Shown here: positions 23,154 through 33,221 of the stretch, in pieces
Layout: each line of letters begins with the position of its first letter
Numbering within the stretch: position 1 is the first letter of the stretch
From: Immersiella caudata
Lineage: Eukaryota > Ascomycota > Sordariomycetes > Sordariales > Lasiosphaeriaceae
Length of the DNA stretch: 64,000 nt
Direction of reading: 5' to 3'
NCBI GenBank assembly: GCA_030512335.1
Contig: JAULSU010000002.1
Location: 5,580,001 to 5,644,000 of the forward strand
The notes under the pieces: model-generated
What the model saw: the letters and a program-made list of their open reading frames with translations, nothing else
Told to the model about the DNA's origin: nothing
Databases searched by the model: none
Position numbers and translations under genes: made by a program

Positions 23154-26147
23154 ATGGAGGAAGCAGCGCTCAGGAATGCCGTCATGGCCGCCACGACACC
23201 GGTCCCCATAAACTTCAATAACGCGAGCGTTTGGCACAATCTGACAGCATGGACAGCCCAGCAGTTGGGGATTGCAATGAACATGACCAAGCTGGAGGAC
23301 CTGGTTTGGGCTGGACCTAGGATGGTAATGAAGCTAGGGAAGTTGGGTTCCTTTATATCCTTTCCCGACGCCATCGACGGTTTCGGCCAGCGCGTGATCC
23401 CCGACCCCACCGGGACAAACAGCATATTTCACGTCACCGCCGCTGCGGGACACGCCGGGAGCATCGTACAATCCGTCATCGCGCCCACCCCGACGGACGC
23501 CGCAACTCGAGACCCCGCCGCCTTCGTCGCACGATTCTCAATGGAGGGAGCAAGAGGGCTAGGAAGCGTGTTCAGTTACGCGACAAGCAAGTGGGCGCTG
23601 AGTTGCATTGCTATGGCTGTTGTTTTCAACAGGACGCACATCTTCGCTGCCACACGCCGAAGGCTTCGATTAAGCTGGCCCGTCCGCTTCGCGCTGCGAC
23701 TACCCGTCTTTTTATTTCTCTTGTTTCAGGCCCGCGGGCTTCTACAATCAATACAATGTCAGACATCGCCTGACTTTTCAGAGTTGCGATGGGGAAACGC
23801 AAGCAAGAGCTCGGATCTTATGTTTGCTCAGAGGAACACACTCTTGCGCGGGCTGAGCTCGACAATGCTCTTGGGGGCAAGTGACAAGTCTTCTTGCGAG
23901 GCTGTGAGGATGATACCATGGGGTGAAGATGACCAACCCGAGTTGAGGGGATCGCTCTCTCGGCTGTGGCCCCTTTTCGGGGCCTTTTGCGCCAGCCAGT
24001 TTGTCGAGGTGGTATCCTCGACCGTTCAAGGCCGTCCGACGTCCCCTGAGACGGGAATGACGCTGTTTGAACACTCCTTAGCATTCGCTGAGGCGGACGC
24101 CGCCATAAGTAACCAGCTTGGATGGGGTCTTTTTGCAAACGGCTCGAGTTCGTCATCGGCAGCAGCAGGCGCTAGCATTGCCGTCACCAGATCGATGATC
24201 ATGAAGAGGGTCAACACGCCCCCGGAAGTTCTCTTGGTGGCGTTCTTGTCATCCATGAGCCATATCACTAGCCACGCTCTTGGGCTGTTCGGCTTACAGT
24301 CGCAATTCCGACTCATCAGCACAGGATTCTGGGGTTTATGCTTCATGGCCAGCATTGTATGGAGCGCACTCACGTTCTCCCTCGAAGACTCGGCCGCCCA
24401 AGGATTCCTGAGATATCCAACAGTCTGCATCATTGGCTTTATTCCGCACATCCTCGTGTTCGCTGGAATCATATGCTGCGGCTTCATCTATCTGATGGCC
24501 CTTGTTCTCTCAACCTTCGCTGGCCCGGAGGCCGGGCCCGATGGTCAACGCCTGACGATGAAGCAACGATTTGCTCTCGCCCACGGAAACATGCAAGCCA
24601 ATGTCTCGCTCTCCGACATACGGATAAGAATGGACATGGACTTTTACACCGCTTTGCTCCGGGCCGGATTTGGTGCCATCACCATGGCCAGCGAGGCCGT
24701 GTACCTCAACGAGGACCACAAAGTCAACCTCAAACGGTACACGTGGCTGGAGGATGAGAGATTCCGCGAGGTCGAGGAGCTGAGGATGCAGTGGCTCGGA
24801 GGCGGCATTCCTGGCTCTCGATTCGACTCTGTTGGTGCCATAGGGTTGGTGCCTATCAAGGAGGGTCAAGCTGGTGCGGCGAGTGGCTACGCCAGAGAGA
24901 AAGCAGCCCAGAAGATTGCCAAGAACAACGCCTCATCGAGAAGAATTCGAGATGGCGTTGGCGCGGCAGAGAGGAGCGGGCGTTGGATCATGGCCTTTGA
25001 GTACATAATGTACATCAACCGGCTGCTGCTGACAACCTGGGCACTATTCACGATCAAGGTCCTTGCCTTTATTGGAATTCGACACCCGCCCAGGTGGATC
25101 CGTTGGTTGTCGCAGAGACCCAAGGGGGACTCCTCGGAAGGTAGCACGTCGGGGCGTGCAGGACAAGGGTGGAGAGTTGACTGGGTTCCGGTGACGGACA
25201 GTGAGACTGCCGCGTTCAGCGTGCCGCGGAGTGAGCGAGTCGACGTGGAAGCTGAGATGCGTCGTCATCTCACCAGATCAAACGGGGCTCAAGACCGCAC
25301 AAGCGGGACGGGCACCGATGAGCTTGACTCGAAGCTCTACAAGTGGTGGGTCCAGGGTGGTTGGTGGGGGAATACCGATAACAGCGGCGACTATGCTCCT
25401 GTCGCGCCCCAAGAGCACGACCCAGAGCTTGATGATCCAGATTTCGACACCACCAGCATCATCTCTACAACAGAGACGACCGAGGACGGCGAATCGGGAT
25501 GGGTCTCTGACCCTGACGACCGCGATCTTGGTTTCGACGATGATGCTGCTCAGCGCACACCTACAAGACGCGATTTCCAAATGTCTTTTGCGTCTGCTGT
25601 GGCCTCGGAGCGATCTCGCGAGCCAACGCCACTCGTAGACATGCCGATAGACCCCCACGATCTCGCCCGTCTCCTCCACCCCAAGAACCCAGAGGACCAA
25701 GAGGAAGCCCGCGCCCTGGCCGCCCATCTCACCAGCGACCGCATCATGACACGCTCTCGCTTCAGACAACACCAGCATCAGCAACGCGCCCAAGTCCTCC
25801 TCTCTAGCGGCCGCCATGGCGCCCCCGGGAAGGTCACACCCGAGGAAGAAGCTCAGCGTCTGGAACAAATCATCCTCTCCCGCCGAGCCGCCAACTCCGC
25901 CCAACACTCGCCCCATTTCTTCTCCTCCACTGCCAGCGACTCCTGGGCAACCGGTGCCGCAGGTCTCGGACCGGACGGTCCTCAATGTGTCGTCTGCCAA
26001 AGCGCGCCACGCACCATCATCGTCTGGCCATGCCGCTGTCTCAGTCTCTGCGACGACTGCCGCGTCTCCCTGGCGATGAACAACTTTGAGAAGTGCGTCT
26101 GCTGTCGGCGGGAAGTCATTAGCTTCAGCCGGATCTACGTCCCTTGA
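23154..26147 (+). CDS. Asi1/Asi3-like multi-spanning membrane RING ubiquitin ligase
   Basis: One intron-less frame of 997 residues. It has several hydrophobic segments (roughly residues 146-160, 179-200, 358-378, 392-410, 423-452 and 622-642). The C-terminal RING finger has ligands C945, C948, C960, C962, C966, C969, C981 and C983/C984, in the pattern CVVC, WPCRC, LCDDC and CVCC. Position 962 carries Cys where many RINGs have His. The architecture and RING resemble yeast Asi1/Asi3, inner-nuclear-membrane ligases that degrade mislocalised membrane proteins and transcription-factor intermediates. That location is inferred. The segment between the membrane part and the RING (about 650-940) is acidic and low-complexity, with Ser, Asp and Gln runs. 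Confidence 0.82.
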   Translation: MEEAALRNAVMAATTPVPINFNNASVWHNLTAWTAQQLGIAMNMTKLEDLVWAGPRMVMKLGKLGSFISFPDAIDGFGQRVIPDPTGTNSIFHVTAAAGHAGSIVQSVIAPTPTDAATRDPAAFVARFSMEGARGLGSVFSYATSKWALSCIAMAVVFNRTHIFAATRRRLRLSWPVRFALRLPVFLFLLFQARGLLQSIQCQTSPDFSELRWGNASKSSDLMFAQRNTLLRGLSSTMLLGASDKSSCEAVRMIPWGEDDQPELRGSLSRLWPLFGAFCASQFVEVVSSTVQGRPTSPETGMTLFEHSLAFAEADAAISNQLGWGLFANGSSSSSAAAGASIAVTRSMIMKRVNTPPEVLLVAFLSSMSHITSHALGLFGLQSQFRLISTGFWGLCFMASIVWSALTFSLEDSAAQGFLRYPTVCIIGFIPHILVFAGIICCGFIYLMALVLSTFAGPEAGPDGQRLTMKQRFALAHGNMQANVSLSDIRIRMDMDFYTALLRAGFGAITMASEAVYLNEDHKVNLKRYTWLEDERFREVEELRMQWLGGGIPGSRFDSVGAIGLVPIKEGQAGAASGYAREKAAQKIAKNNASSRRIRDGVGAAERSGRWIMAFEYIMYINRLLLTTWALFTIKVLAFIGIRHPPRWIRWLSQRPKGDSSEGSTSGRAGQGWRVDWVPVTDSETAAFSVPRSERVDVEAEMRRHLTRSNGAQDRTSGTGTDELDSKLYKWWVQGGWWGNTDNSGDYAPVAPQEHDPELDDPDFDTTSIISTTETTEDGESGWVSDPDDRDLGFDDDAAQRTPTRRDFQMSFASAVASERSREPTPLVDMPIDPHDLARLLHPKNPEDQEEARALAAHLTSDRIMTRSRFRQHQHQQRAQVLLSSGRHGAPGKVTPEEEAQRLEQIILSRRAANSAQHSPHFFSSTASDSWATGAAGLGPDGPQCVVCQSAPRTIIVWPCRCLSLCDDCRVSLAMNNFEKCVCCRREVISFSRIYVP

Positions 26148-26582
26148 CCATTTGGCTCTACATAGCGTGTTGTGTATGGAATAAGATCAAGGGGTTGCAT
26201 GCACTCTCTTTGGCGTCATGGGTTTGGCTTGTCTTGATTTTGTGTCACTGGGGTCAATCAACAAGCGATTGGGAGTCCGGTTCAGTGTGAATATCACTTG
26301 TCGATTTCGTAGCATTGTTTTGCGTCTGGATGGGTACCTGGTGGTAATTGTTCTGTTTGAGTGTCACTTTCCCGGGAGCGGAACATGTAGGGGGTTGTAC
26401 ATGGTGTAGACATCAAAATGTAGGCTAGAGCCATGGGTGCTGCGAAAATACATGACTTCACTGCCAAGAATAGCGTCGACGAAGTGCAAAGAGGTAGTGT
26501 TTTCAGGGAAAGAGATACTGAATGTATCTGGGGGTATCAATTCATATTCTCATCTCTCGTGCCGTTGTCTAAGCCGGCTATC
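26148..26582. other. Convergent 3' intergenic region
   Basis: A 435-bp gap between two convergent stop codons, presumably both 3' UTRs. Nothing else is recognisable. Confidence 0.5.
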
Positions 26583-27467
26583 TCACATACCCGCCCACTC
26601 GATACAGAACACCCTGACATTCTTGCCAGTGGGATCTGGTTCAGCGTCCTGTTCTTCCGTGGGTTTCTCCGCACCCATCAAGAAACCCTTCTTCACTGCG
26701 GTGCCGAGGCGACCACTGGTAGTGAGGTCAAGCATGGGAATTTTCTGATCCCAACCATAGTAAGTGGCCAAGTAGTGAGCATGAAACCGGAAGGGATCTC
26801 CGGGATAAACACTGTAGTCTCCGCCGAATCGCAAGCCCGGCGTGATGTAGTAGCCTCTTGCGTTCAGGAATGCATACAATGGATAAGTTGGGGGAACCTT
26901 GATGGGCGCAGTGTCGGACATTGCAGACGACGGCATCAACACATTGCTGGCAGTGGGCGTAACAGCGGGTAGTCTGACAGTCTCAGCAACCACCGAGGCA
27001 GGCGCGGAAGTTCCAGAGCCGAAGAGGGAATCTTCCACCTCTGCGCTTGCGCTACTTGGGAGGGCCTTGCCCTTCGGCACCTTGTGCGCATGGCGAGCGC
27101 GGTCCTTCGCCTTGCTGTCATCGAACACCCTTTGCGCTGCTTTTCGCTGGGATTTGAGAGACTGGAAGTAGGCCTTGCGCGCCGAGCTGTCCATCGTCTT
27201 CAGCTGAGAAAGATGGTCGGCCGCGTCGTCGACAATGTAAGCTGCTTTCTTGTCCACCAAAAGCTTGGCCTCTTCGGCATACAGCTCAATTGGCACGCTG
27301 AGCAATATGCTCTGGGTGGGGTTCTGAGGCATGGTGCCTACGAAGACGGCGCACATGCCATGATGGCGACGGATGTGGACGACATCCTCAATGTCAAAGA
27401 CAAGGTACCGGCCTCCGATGCGAGAGACGCGGACCTGTCTGTCTGGAACCGCGGACGCCATGTTCAA
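26583..27467 (-). CDS. sen34: tRNA-splicing endonuclease catalytic subunit Sen34
   Basis: A single exon of 294 residues. The N-terminal domain starts VRVSRIGGRYLVFDIEDV. The C-terminal nuclease domain carries the conserved YPLYAFLNARGYYITPGLRF and GGDYSVYPGDPFRFHAHYLA. The expected catalytic triad is present: Tyr221 (VYPGDP), His229 or His231 (FHAH) and Lys259/Lys260 (RLGTAVKKG). Sen34 cuts the 3' splice site of nuclear tRNA introns within the Sen2-Sen34-Sen15-Sen54 complex. The middle (about 110-190) is a basic and Ala/Ser-rich linker. A second ATG two codons downstream (MASAVPD) could be the start. It lies in tandem downstream of elp4 and convergent to the RING-ligase gene. Confidence 0.95.
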   Translation of the reverse strand: MNMASAVPDRQVRVSRIGGRYLVFDIEDVVHIRRHHGMCAVFVGTMPQNPTQSILLSVPIELYAEEAKLLVDKKAAYIVDDAADHLSQLKTMDSSARKAYFQSLKSQRKAAQRVFDDSKAKDRARHAHKVPKGKALPSSASAEVEDSLFGSGTSAPASVVAETVRLPAVTPTASNVLMPSSAMSDTAPIKVPPTYPLYAFLNARGYYITPGLRFGGDYSVYPGDPFRFHAHYLATYYGWDQKIPMLDLTTSGRLGTAVKKGFLMGAEKPTEEQDAEPDPTGKNVRVFCIEWAGM

Positions 27468-27825
27468 AAAGATCTGCTGTGAAACGAGTTAGAAACAACT
27501 CTCCAGAAACTATGACCCATCAAGGCGTATCAAAGAAGGATGTTCATAAGACTTGGATTCCGTACTGTCATCATAAAAATTCAGAGGATTGACAGATTAT
27601 TGATACGTTATTTTTATAATCATGTGACCCTCCAATGATGCGCGCAACTTGATGAGAGGGGAGGAATAACTAACCTCTGAGATCGTGGGTCCAACCCAAG
27701 GAAGAAATGAAAAGATGGTCGAGGTTGAGGTTCATTGCTGGATTTTTATGGTTGAAAACTTTGGGCAGAATCCCAGACCTTGTGGGCGGTGAGTCAACGC
27801 CGACCCCACCAGCAAACCTTCTGCC

Positions 27826-27842
27826 AGGGTTAGGGCTAGGGT
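27826..27842 (+). repeat. Interstitial telomere-like motif
   Basis: AGGGTTAGGGCTAGGGT contains one perfect TTAGGG unit and degenerate neighbours. It lies about 360 bp upstream of the sen34 start and just 3' of elp4. Such teloboxes can bind Tbf1- or Rap1-like factors in other fungi; the role here is unknown. Confidence 0.4.
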
Positions 27843-27890
27843 CAACCCCTGAACCAGGAACGGCATCACAACGAGGGACGTCAGATTGAA

Positions 27891-29057
27891 TCAGAAATCC
27901 ATCCCGGTTTTGGAAGTGCTAGCTGGCGACTTCTCGTTCTGCAGTTCGTCTTCCATCGGAGGGAGGCTGTATGGTTTAATGTTCAACCCCTTGGAGGCGC
28001 TCAAGCTGAATGACAGTGTCTCACGCCAGGCACTCGTCTCTGCACTGCCGCCTCCTTTCTCGTGATAAACAGGCAGAGAATGCACCTTGAGAAGCCCTTG
28101 CGGCTGGTCCGCGACTTTCTTGTCGGATGAAGGCGGTGGGGCCGCTCCTGGAATGGATGGCAGGGGAATCAGCTCGACAACTCCATCGCAGAGAAGTTCC
28201 ATCCACCGAACGAGACCGGCACTTCGTGGAAAAAGGGAGGCCGGAAGGGTGATGAGCGCCGTCAGCTGATTGCTGTACTGACGGAGCAAAGCCCGCAGCC
28301 CGTGCAAAAACTGCAAAACCTCCGATGGTTGAGTGCACTGCACTGCGTAAAGAGCCGGTGAGAGAAGACTCGGGATAACCACACGGTGGACCTCGTTCGG
28401 TGACGAGCTCTCCAGCTTGGATTTGAGGTGTTTGATGATCGCCCTTAAAGGAGAGGCAGACGGAGCAGGCCTTTCGGTAAGAGATGGAGGTCCCGTGCTA
28501 GGGGTAGGGTGCAGAGCGCCTTTGCAAGACGACTGCGCCAACCGCTTGCTCAGGTCGAAAGAATGGCAAAACGTAGCCCCTGAATTGCTTTCCCCCTTCC
28601 CAGCGGCCCCTGCACTGGCAGCACTCCCCAGGGCTTCATATCTCCAAGCAATCTTCATCCTCTCCTCTGGGGCAGCAGCAGACGGCTGTGCAGTCCTTGA
28701 CTTTGCATCCGGTTCGGCGACACCAGGAAGCTGGTACTTCCATTCGGGAGGAAATCCTACGAGATGGACCTGGTGGCCTTGGACGAGCCCCTCGGCGGCA
28801 TAGTATCGCAAAAGTATTCCAGAGAAGTCGGTAGTGCCTTGTTCCTCAACCAGCAAGCATGTCCCCAGGGGCAGCCCACGATGACCGGCAAGTAGTTGAT
28901 CAAGCGAAGCTGTGCCAGTAGACGTAGTTGGCCTACCGTCGAGAGGGGAGGGTCGCAAACCTGGCGCAAGCTGCGTCTCGACTTTGGCTTGCACCTGCGC
29001 GGGCGCCTGTCCGGGTCGCGCAGACGAGAGGACGGCGTTTCTCTTTGTGAAAGACAT
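27891..29057 (-). CDS. elp4: Elongator complex subunit Elp4 (PAXNEB)
   Basis: A single exon; the start at 29057 (MSFTKRNAVLSS) gives 388 residues. The frame is open upstream to 29264, but that extension would translate a G/C homopolymer and is rejected. The protein has the RecA-like Elp4 layout: an opening TSTGTASLDQLLAGHRGLPLG, then GTCLLVEEQGTTDFSGILLRYY in place of a normal Walker A loop, VHLVGFPPEW, and a C-terminal VVELIPLPS and LLKVHSLPVYHEKG. Elp4 forms a hexameric ring with Elp5 and Elp6 that binds tRNA. Elongator makes the mcm5/ncm5 modifications at wobble uridine. Downstream is sen34, another tRNA-maturation gene, on the same strand. Confidence 0.93.
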   Translation of the reverse strand: MSFTKRNAVLSSARPGQAPAQVQAKVETQLAPGLRPSPLDGRPTTSTGTASLDQLLAGHRGLPLGTCLLVEEQGTTDFSGILLRYYAAEGLVQGHQVHLVGFPPEWKYQLPGVAEPDAKSRTAQPSAAAPEERMKIAWRYEALGSAASAGAAGKGESNSGATFCHSFDLSKRLAQSSCKGALHPTPSTGPPSLTERPAPSASPLRAIIKHLKSKLESSSPNEVHRVVIPSLLSPALYAVQCTQPSEVLQFLHGLRALLRQYSNQLTALITLPASLFPRSAGLVRWMELLCDGVVELIPLPSIPGAAPPPSSDKKVADQPQGLLKVHSLPVYHEKGGGSAETSAWRETLSFSLSASKGLNIKPYSLPPMEDELQNEKSPASTSKTGMDF

Positions 29058-29176
29058 CGGGGGTTGCCGAGCTCGCAAGGGCGTTTGTTTGTTGTTTAGT
29101 TTCTCGATGCGGCAACCAGCTCTTCCATGGAGGGGTTCAAGAAAAAAAAAACCAAGCCAGCAATCAACGTTGAATA

Positions 29177-29194
29177 CCCCCCCCCCCCCCCCCC
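29177..29194 (+). repeat. Poly-C run of 18 bases in the elp4/rpb8 divergent promoter
   Basis: Eighteen consecutive C residues lie 120 bp upstream of elp4 and about 300 bp upstream of rpb8, inside the 438-bp divergent promoter (29058-29495). Runs this long are unstable in replication and sequencing, so the exact length may be unreliable. Confidence 0.8.
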
Positions 29195-29495
29195 ACTTGC
29201 AACTTGCCTGCCGGGACAGAACCTTGTCAGGAAAGTTGCACAAGCACCCCACCAGCTTCCCCAAGTTCTGTTTGCGGAACCGGAATTTTCAATCTCCAAA
29301 CTCAACAAAGACATCGATTCGCGACTGAAGCCCACGCACGAGTATCGTAGCAGAGCCTAACAGAGTAGCTCATACACGTTCCGGTCGCCTAATTCCGCCT
29401 TTCGACTACCCGAATTTGACCCGCGACCCTTCGGCTTTTGGCACCGCCGCAAACCTCGCCGTTCGGCAGAACCACCCACGACACAAGCCAGCAGC

Positions 29496-30011
29496 ATGGC
29501 GGCCATGGCATCGGATGCGCAACTCTTTGAGGAGGACTTCCAGGTCAAGGAGTTGAGCCCACCCAAGTATGACCGTGTCGACCGTATTACTTGTACGTCG
29601 GCAGACGGGCAGACGCAGATGGCGCTCGACATCAACAAAGAGCTCTTCCCATGCGCCATAGGCGACAACCTTCACGTGGTGATTGCGACATCCCTCTCCC
29701 TCGACGGAAGCAAGGAGGATGAGAGGGGGTGGCGCGACGCATCCAAGTTAGGAGGCGGTGAGGCGACGTTGGCCGACATGTTCGAGTATGTGTGTTACGG
29801 CAAGATCTACCGATTTGACGACTCCGACAATGGGCAAAACATGTGGGTTGCATCACAAAGGGAAGACATCCCGGATCTGGACGTGCGCTAACTGTCGAAC
29901 AGCAAATGCTACACATCTTTCGGAGGACTTCTCATGTCCCTGGACGGGCCGTATAAGAAACTGACACCGTTGCGGGTGGACTATGTCTATCTTCTAGTAA
30001 AGAAAGTGTAA
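29496..30011 (+). CDS. rpb8: RNA polymerase I/II/III common subunit Rpb8 (ABC14.5)
   Basis: Two exons, 29496-29842 and 29903-30011, give 151 residues, the usual length for this subunit. Conserved features are LFEEDFQVKELSPPKYDRV near the N-terminus, the acidic middle, and the C-terminal YTSFGGLLMSLDGPYKKL followed by LRVDYVYLLVKKV. The 60-nt intron has a GTGGGT donor and a GCGCTAACTG branch. Rpb8 is a small OB-fold subunit shared by all three nuclear RNA polymerases. Another ATG lies three codons downstream. It is divergent from elp4 and convergent with the Nudix gene, 201 bp between stops. Confidence 0.94.
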
Positions 30012-30212
30012 GGGCACCATTTCACCACGGTGAACAGATGGCTGCTCGGAGGGTACCGGAGTCGGTTTGGCGGAGAAGCATCCCAGCTTGACATTACGGC
30101 CTGCTAGGCCAAGGTTGAGAAGCGGAAAGAACAGGGATCGGCGTTTGGGGGACAAAATAACTATGGACATGAAGTAGGCTTAACAGAGATACCCGGAAAG
30201 CGAAAGCGCCTC

Positions 30213-31543
30213 TCATCGAGCCAAGCCTTGTCTCAGCTCGATCTCTTGTCTGCTCGGGAGCCGGTAGTTCTGGTGCGGTCCTGGAAAGGGGATGTAGCGG
30301 TGCGCTCGCGCTTGGAGCATCTCGAAGTCTGGCTCGTTTTCTGGCGTGTAAATACCATGCCGCAAAAGGAAGTCAAGCATTACAACGGCACAGTTGGGCT
30401 TCCAGAGCCCCTGAGCGAGTTGTTCTTGAATCTCCTCGACCGTTCGGAGACTGAAACTGTCGACCTCGCCGTCCTTTGGTTCTGGAATCACACTCCCATC
30501 GTCAGGCAGCTCCAGATCATACACCCACTGACATTCAGGGTAGATGTAGCCAGAGTCTCCTCCCGATCTCTCGTCGGTGATGTAGATGTATGTGACGGTC
30601 CCAGTTTCGGTGGCTCGCGCGCGCACGACATGCTCGGGCAGCGAGGCCTCTTCGTCGGCTTCGCGAATGATGCACTCAAACGGATCTTCGTTGGTCATCA
30701 AGCCGCCCGCTACCGTGTTGTCCAACATTCCCGGATAGGTAGACTTGTTGACAGAACGCTTTGGCACCCAGATGCGGAAGTCATATTTGCTCGCCCCGTC
30801 ATTTCGGCGGACAAAGGCCGTCATGTGAACACCGTAGCGAGTCGTTCCAAAGAGTCCCATCGCCGCCCGCTCCATGCTGAACAGGAGCTCGCCGCTCTTG
30901 CTATAGACCGGCCAGAGCTCATTGCGCCAACCTTTGAGGATCCGGAACGTCTGGTTCTCTCTCCAGCACGCCGTCAGCTTGGACACAAGCTTGGTGCGCT
31001 CTACCTCCGTACTTGGCTCCCGGAAGAGGGCGACCGTCCTCGTCGTGGGGTCGAAGTCCATCGCGCCCCTGATATCCGGAGGTGCGGCCATCAAGGCATC
31101 CAGGACTGAGGGCGGCATGTACCCAATAGGATAGGGTCCATCACCATCGTCCCAGACCAAAGTGTAGAGAGCACTCAGTGCCGCCTCATGGGCGCTGGGG
31201 TCCGTTTCGGGGTTGGGGAACCTTCATTCCAAGTCAGTAACGGTCGAGATCGAGTCGGGGGGGAGGGATTCGGAAATTTATAGCATAACACCGCCTTGGC
31301 TGGCAGTGCTTGCCGATCCCCAATGTAATGTTGCACAGCAGTAGGGCGACCACTCATTCCCGCCGTGACCTTCAGCTTGGGCCTCAAAGGGATGAGCGAC
31401 CACCGCACTTGCGACCGCGCCCAGAACTGACAGCTCAACAAGCCAAGACGCCAAACAATAGGGCCCAGCCTGTGAGAAGAGATGGGGTGGACTCACGCAT
31501 CACATTTGTTCACCAAATCGAGGTTGGTAACCCGGTGTGTCAT
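30213..31543 (-). CDS. Nudix hydrolase, DUF4743 / thiamine-pyrophosphokinase-related family
   Basis: Two exons, 31543-31497 and 31221-30213, encode 351 residues. The join gives LVNKCDAFPNPETDP, as in this family. The N-terminal DUF4743-type region includes DGDGPYPIGYMPP. The Nudix box at about residues 188-210 (GGLMTNEDPFECIIREADEE) keeps the metal-binding READEE glutamates, with Ser in place of the last conserved Gly. Yeast YJR142W belongs to this group; some members hydrolyse oxidised thiamine diphosphate derivatives, so that is the best guess at substrate, not a demonstrated one. The 275-nt intron is long for this window but its ends give the right phase. Confidence 0.85.
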
Positions 31544-33221
31544 GGCTGAAGCAAGCCAGCGGCACAGCTCTCCGCGGTTTGTTGACTTCGAAGTCGCTGG
31601 ACCCGACCGCGGTAAATTGGCTGGCTGTTGACCGCAACAGCACAAGGACCACAGGCGGTTTGTTCAGCAGCAGTAAGGGTGAACAATAGGAGGAGCCGAG
31701 ATGGATATGCAGAGTCGATCCCGAGACCAAATCTGAAAGCTTTCAACAAAAGATTACGATGGTGCACCCAGCTGAAACTGGAGAAACAGAACACAACTTC
31801 CGGAGGAAACCAGGTTGGATCAAAAGAGACGGCACCGGACCACGAGATATACTTTTCTGCTCTCGGTGTCTTTGAGAACCACACTGGGTCCTCGCCGTTC
31901 AACAGGATGGTCACCCGCAAGGCAAACGCCGGTTCCCCTCCCCGATTCCTCTAGCGGTTGCCGAGTCTCAACTGGCCTCGCAGGAACGGTGCGCCACGGG
32001 CGAAACCAGGGTTCTGCGTGGTTGAGGCCCTGAGGGTGTGGTGGTGTGCAAAGCCAGGAGAACTGGGCACACCTTCCCAATACCGGGAGGGGTTCATTCC
32101 TGCGGTGCTCCCGTCGCTTATTCACGAGCCCCACCGCGGCCCGAGTCGGCAGAGGGGCAGTGGACTTCATGCCTCCCGCCCGAGAGTGCTGGACGTTTCG
32201 ACGGACCTTGGCACGGCGGATCGCTCCAGAACGTTGGGAAAGCTTCCAGATCGTCCTAACCGCGATTTACAGGTGTACCAGCGCTCACGCCTGCACAGCA
32301 CTGCATACGTCAAAAAGACGTTGCGCATGAACCACAGCGGGCTTTGCTTCACCTGAGGGGCAACAACAAGGTGCTCACTCCATACTGCTTTTCACCGGAA
32401 TTTGAGACAAGTCGGCAGATCAGATCACCATCGGCTTCTTGAAGCCCGGATCCTGGACCGGTGACGGGCTCCCGTTGACCGAGACGCCTCTTCCATTCAA
32501 CGGTGCGAGGAGACGCTTCAGTGGTGCGAACCCGATCGAATCAATCTTCTTTGGCCTGCAATTCCGCTGCATTGTTGCTTGAAATCACCGATAAGACAAC
32601 CTCGAAGTTGCCAAAGGCGCAGCAAAGCCAAGGAAGCATCGACGTCGGCCAGGATCAAGACCTGACCCTATCGTTCCTCCTGCGCCCTCCCGTGCTCGGC
32701 CCCAACATTCCTCGCGAGCAGGGCAGCACGGAGCCTGGAGACGAAAGTCTGCTGACGAGTTGACTGCTCGCCCTCCAACCGTGAACCGAGCCTGGGAGCC
32801 TGCATCCCACGCATAGCGTGCATGATCAGTGAGCTAAAGCAGACCTCCCGTGGTGCCACAGACCTGGTCACCAATCCAAGAACAGCACTGTTCGCTCAGT
32901 CCTCGGCTTTCGACGCAGCTATCGTCATCCGCTCTGCCGGCAGTCTTCCTCTGCCATCCCTTGCTCTGCCGCTGTTCACCAGGAAGGCCCAATCCACAAC
33001 CGCTGCAGCCGACCTTTGCTCATCGGCCAGCCTGGTCACGCTGGCGAACACCAACTCTGCGGTGCCGTCTCGACCCGGAGACAAGCCATCCCGAAGGATC
33101 CTCTGAGCACAACCCAGGGAATAGTAGCAACCTATTACCCATACGCGGGCGAATCAGCCCCTCCACAGGAAGCACTCGGCGCGCGTACCCATCAGCAAAG
33201 AACCCAGCAGAGCCAAACATC
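31544..33221. other. Long divergent intergenic region, no supported gene
   Basis: About 1.7 kb between the Nudix and OPI10 starts. Short plus-strand frames (31628-31954, 31958-32356, 32503-32763) have no domain and no splice logic connecting them. The frame running from 32850 into OPI10 is an upstream open extension rich in Pro, Arg and Ser and is not family sequence. Confidence 0.5.

Noticed and set aside
29058..29264. Upstream 69-residue extension of the elp4 frame
   Set aside because: It would translate the G18 run as polyglycine and matches no Elp4 N-terminus; MSFTKRN at 29057 is the family-like start.
30228..31109. 293-codon plus-strand frame
   Set aside because: Exact antisense of the Nudix gene, which has clear family motifs.
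32850..33221. Long 5' extension of the opi10 frame
   Set aside because: Pro/Arg/Ser-rich sequence unlike the family; OPI10 proteins start at MSQPLFG.
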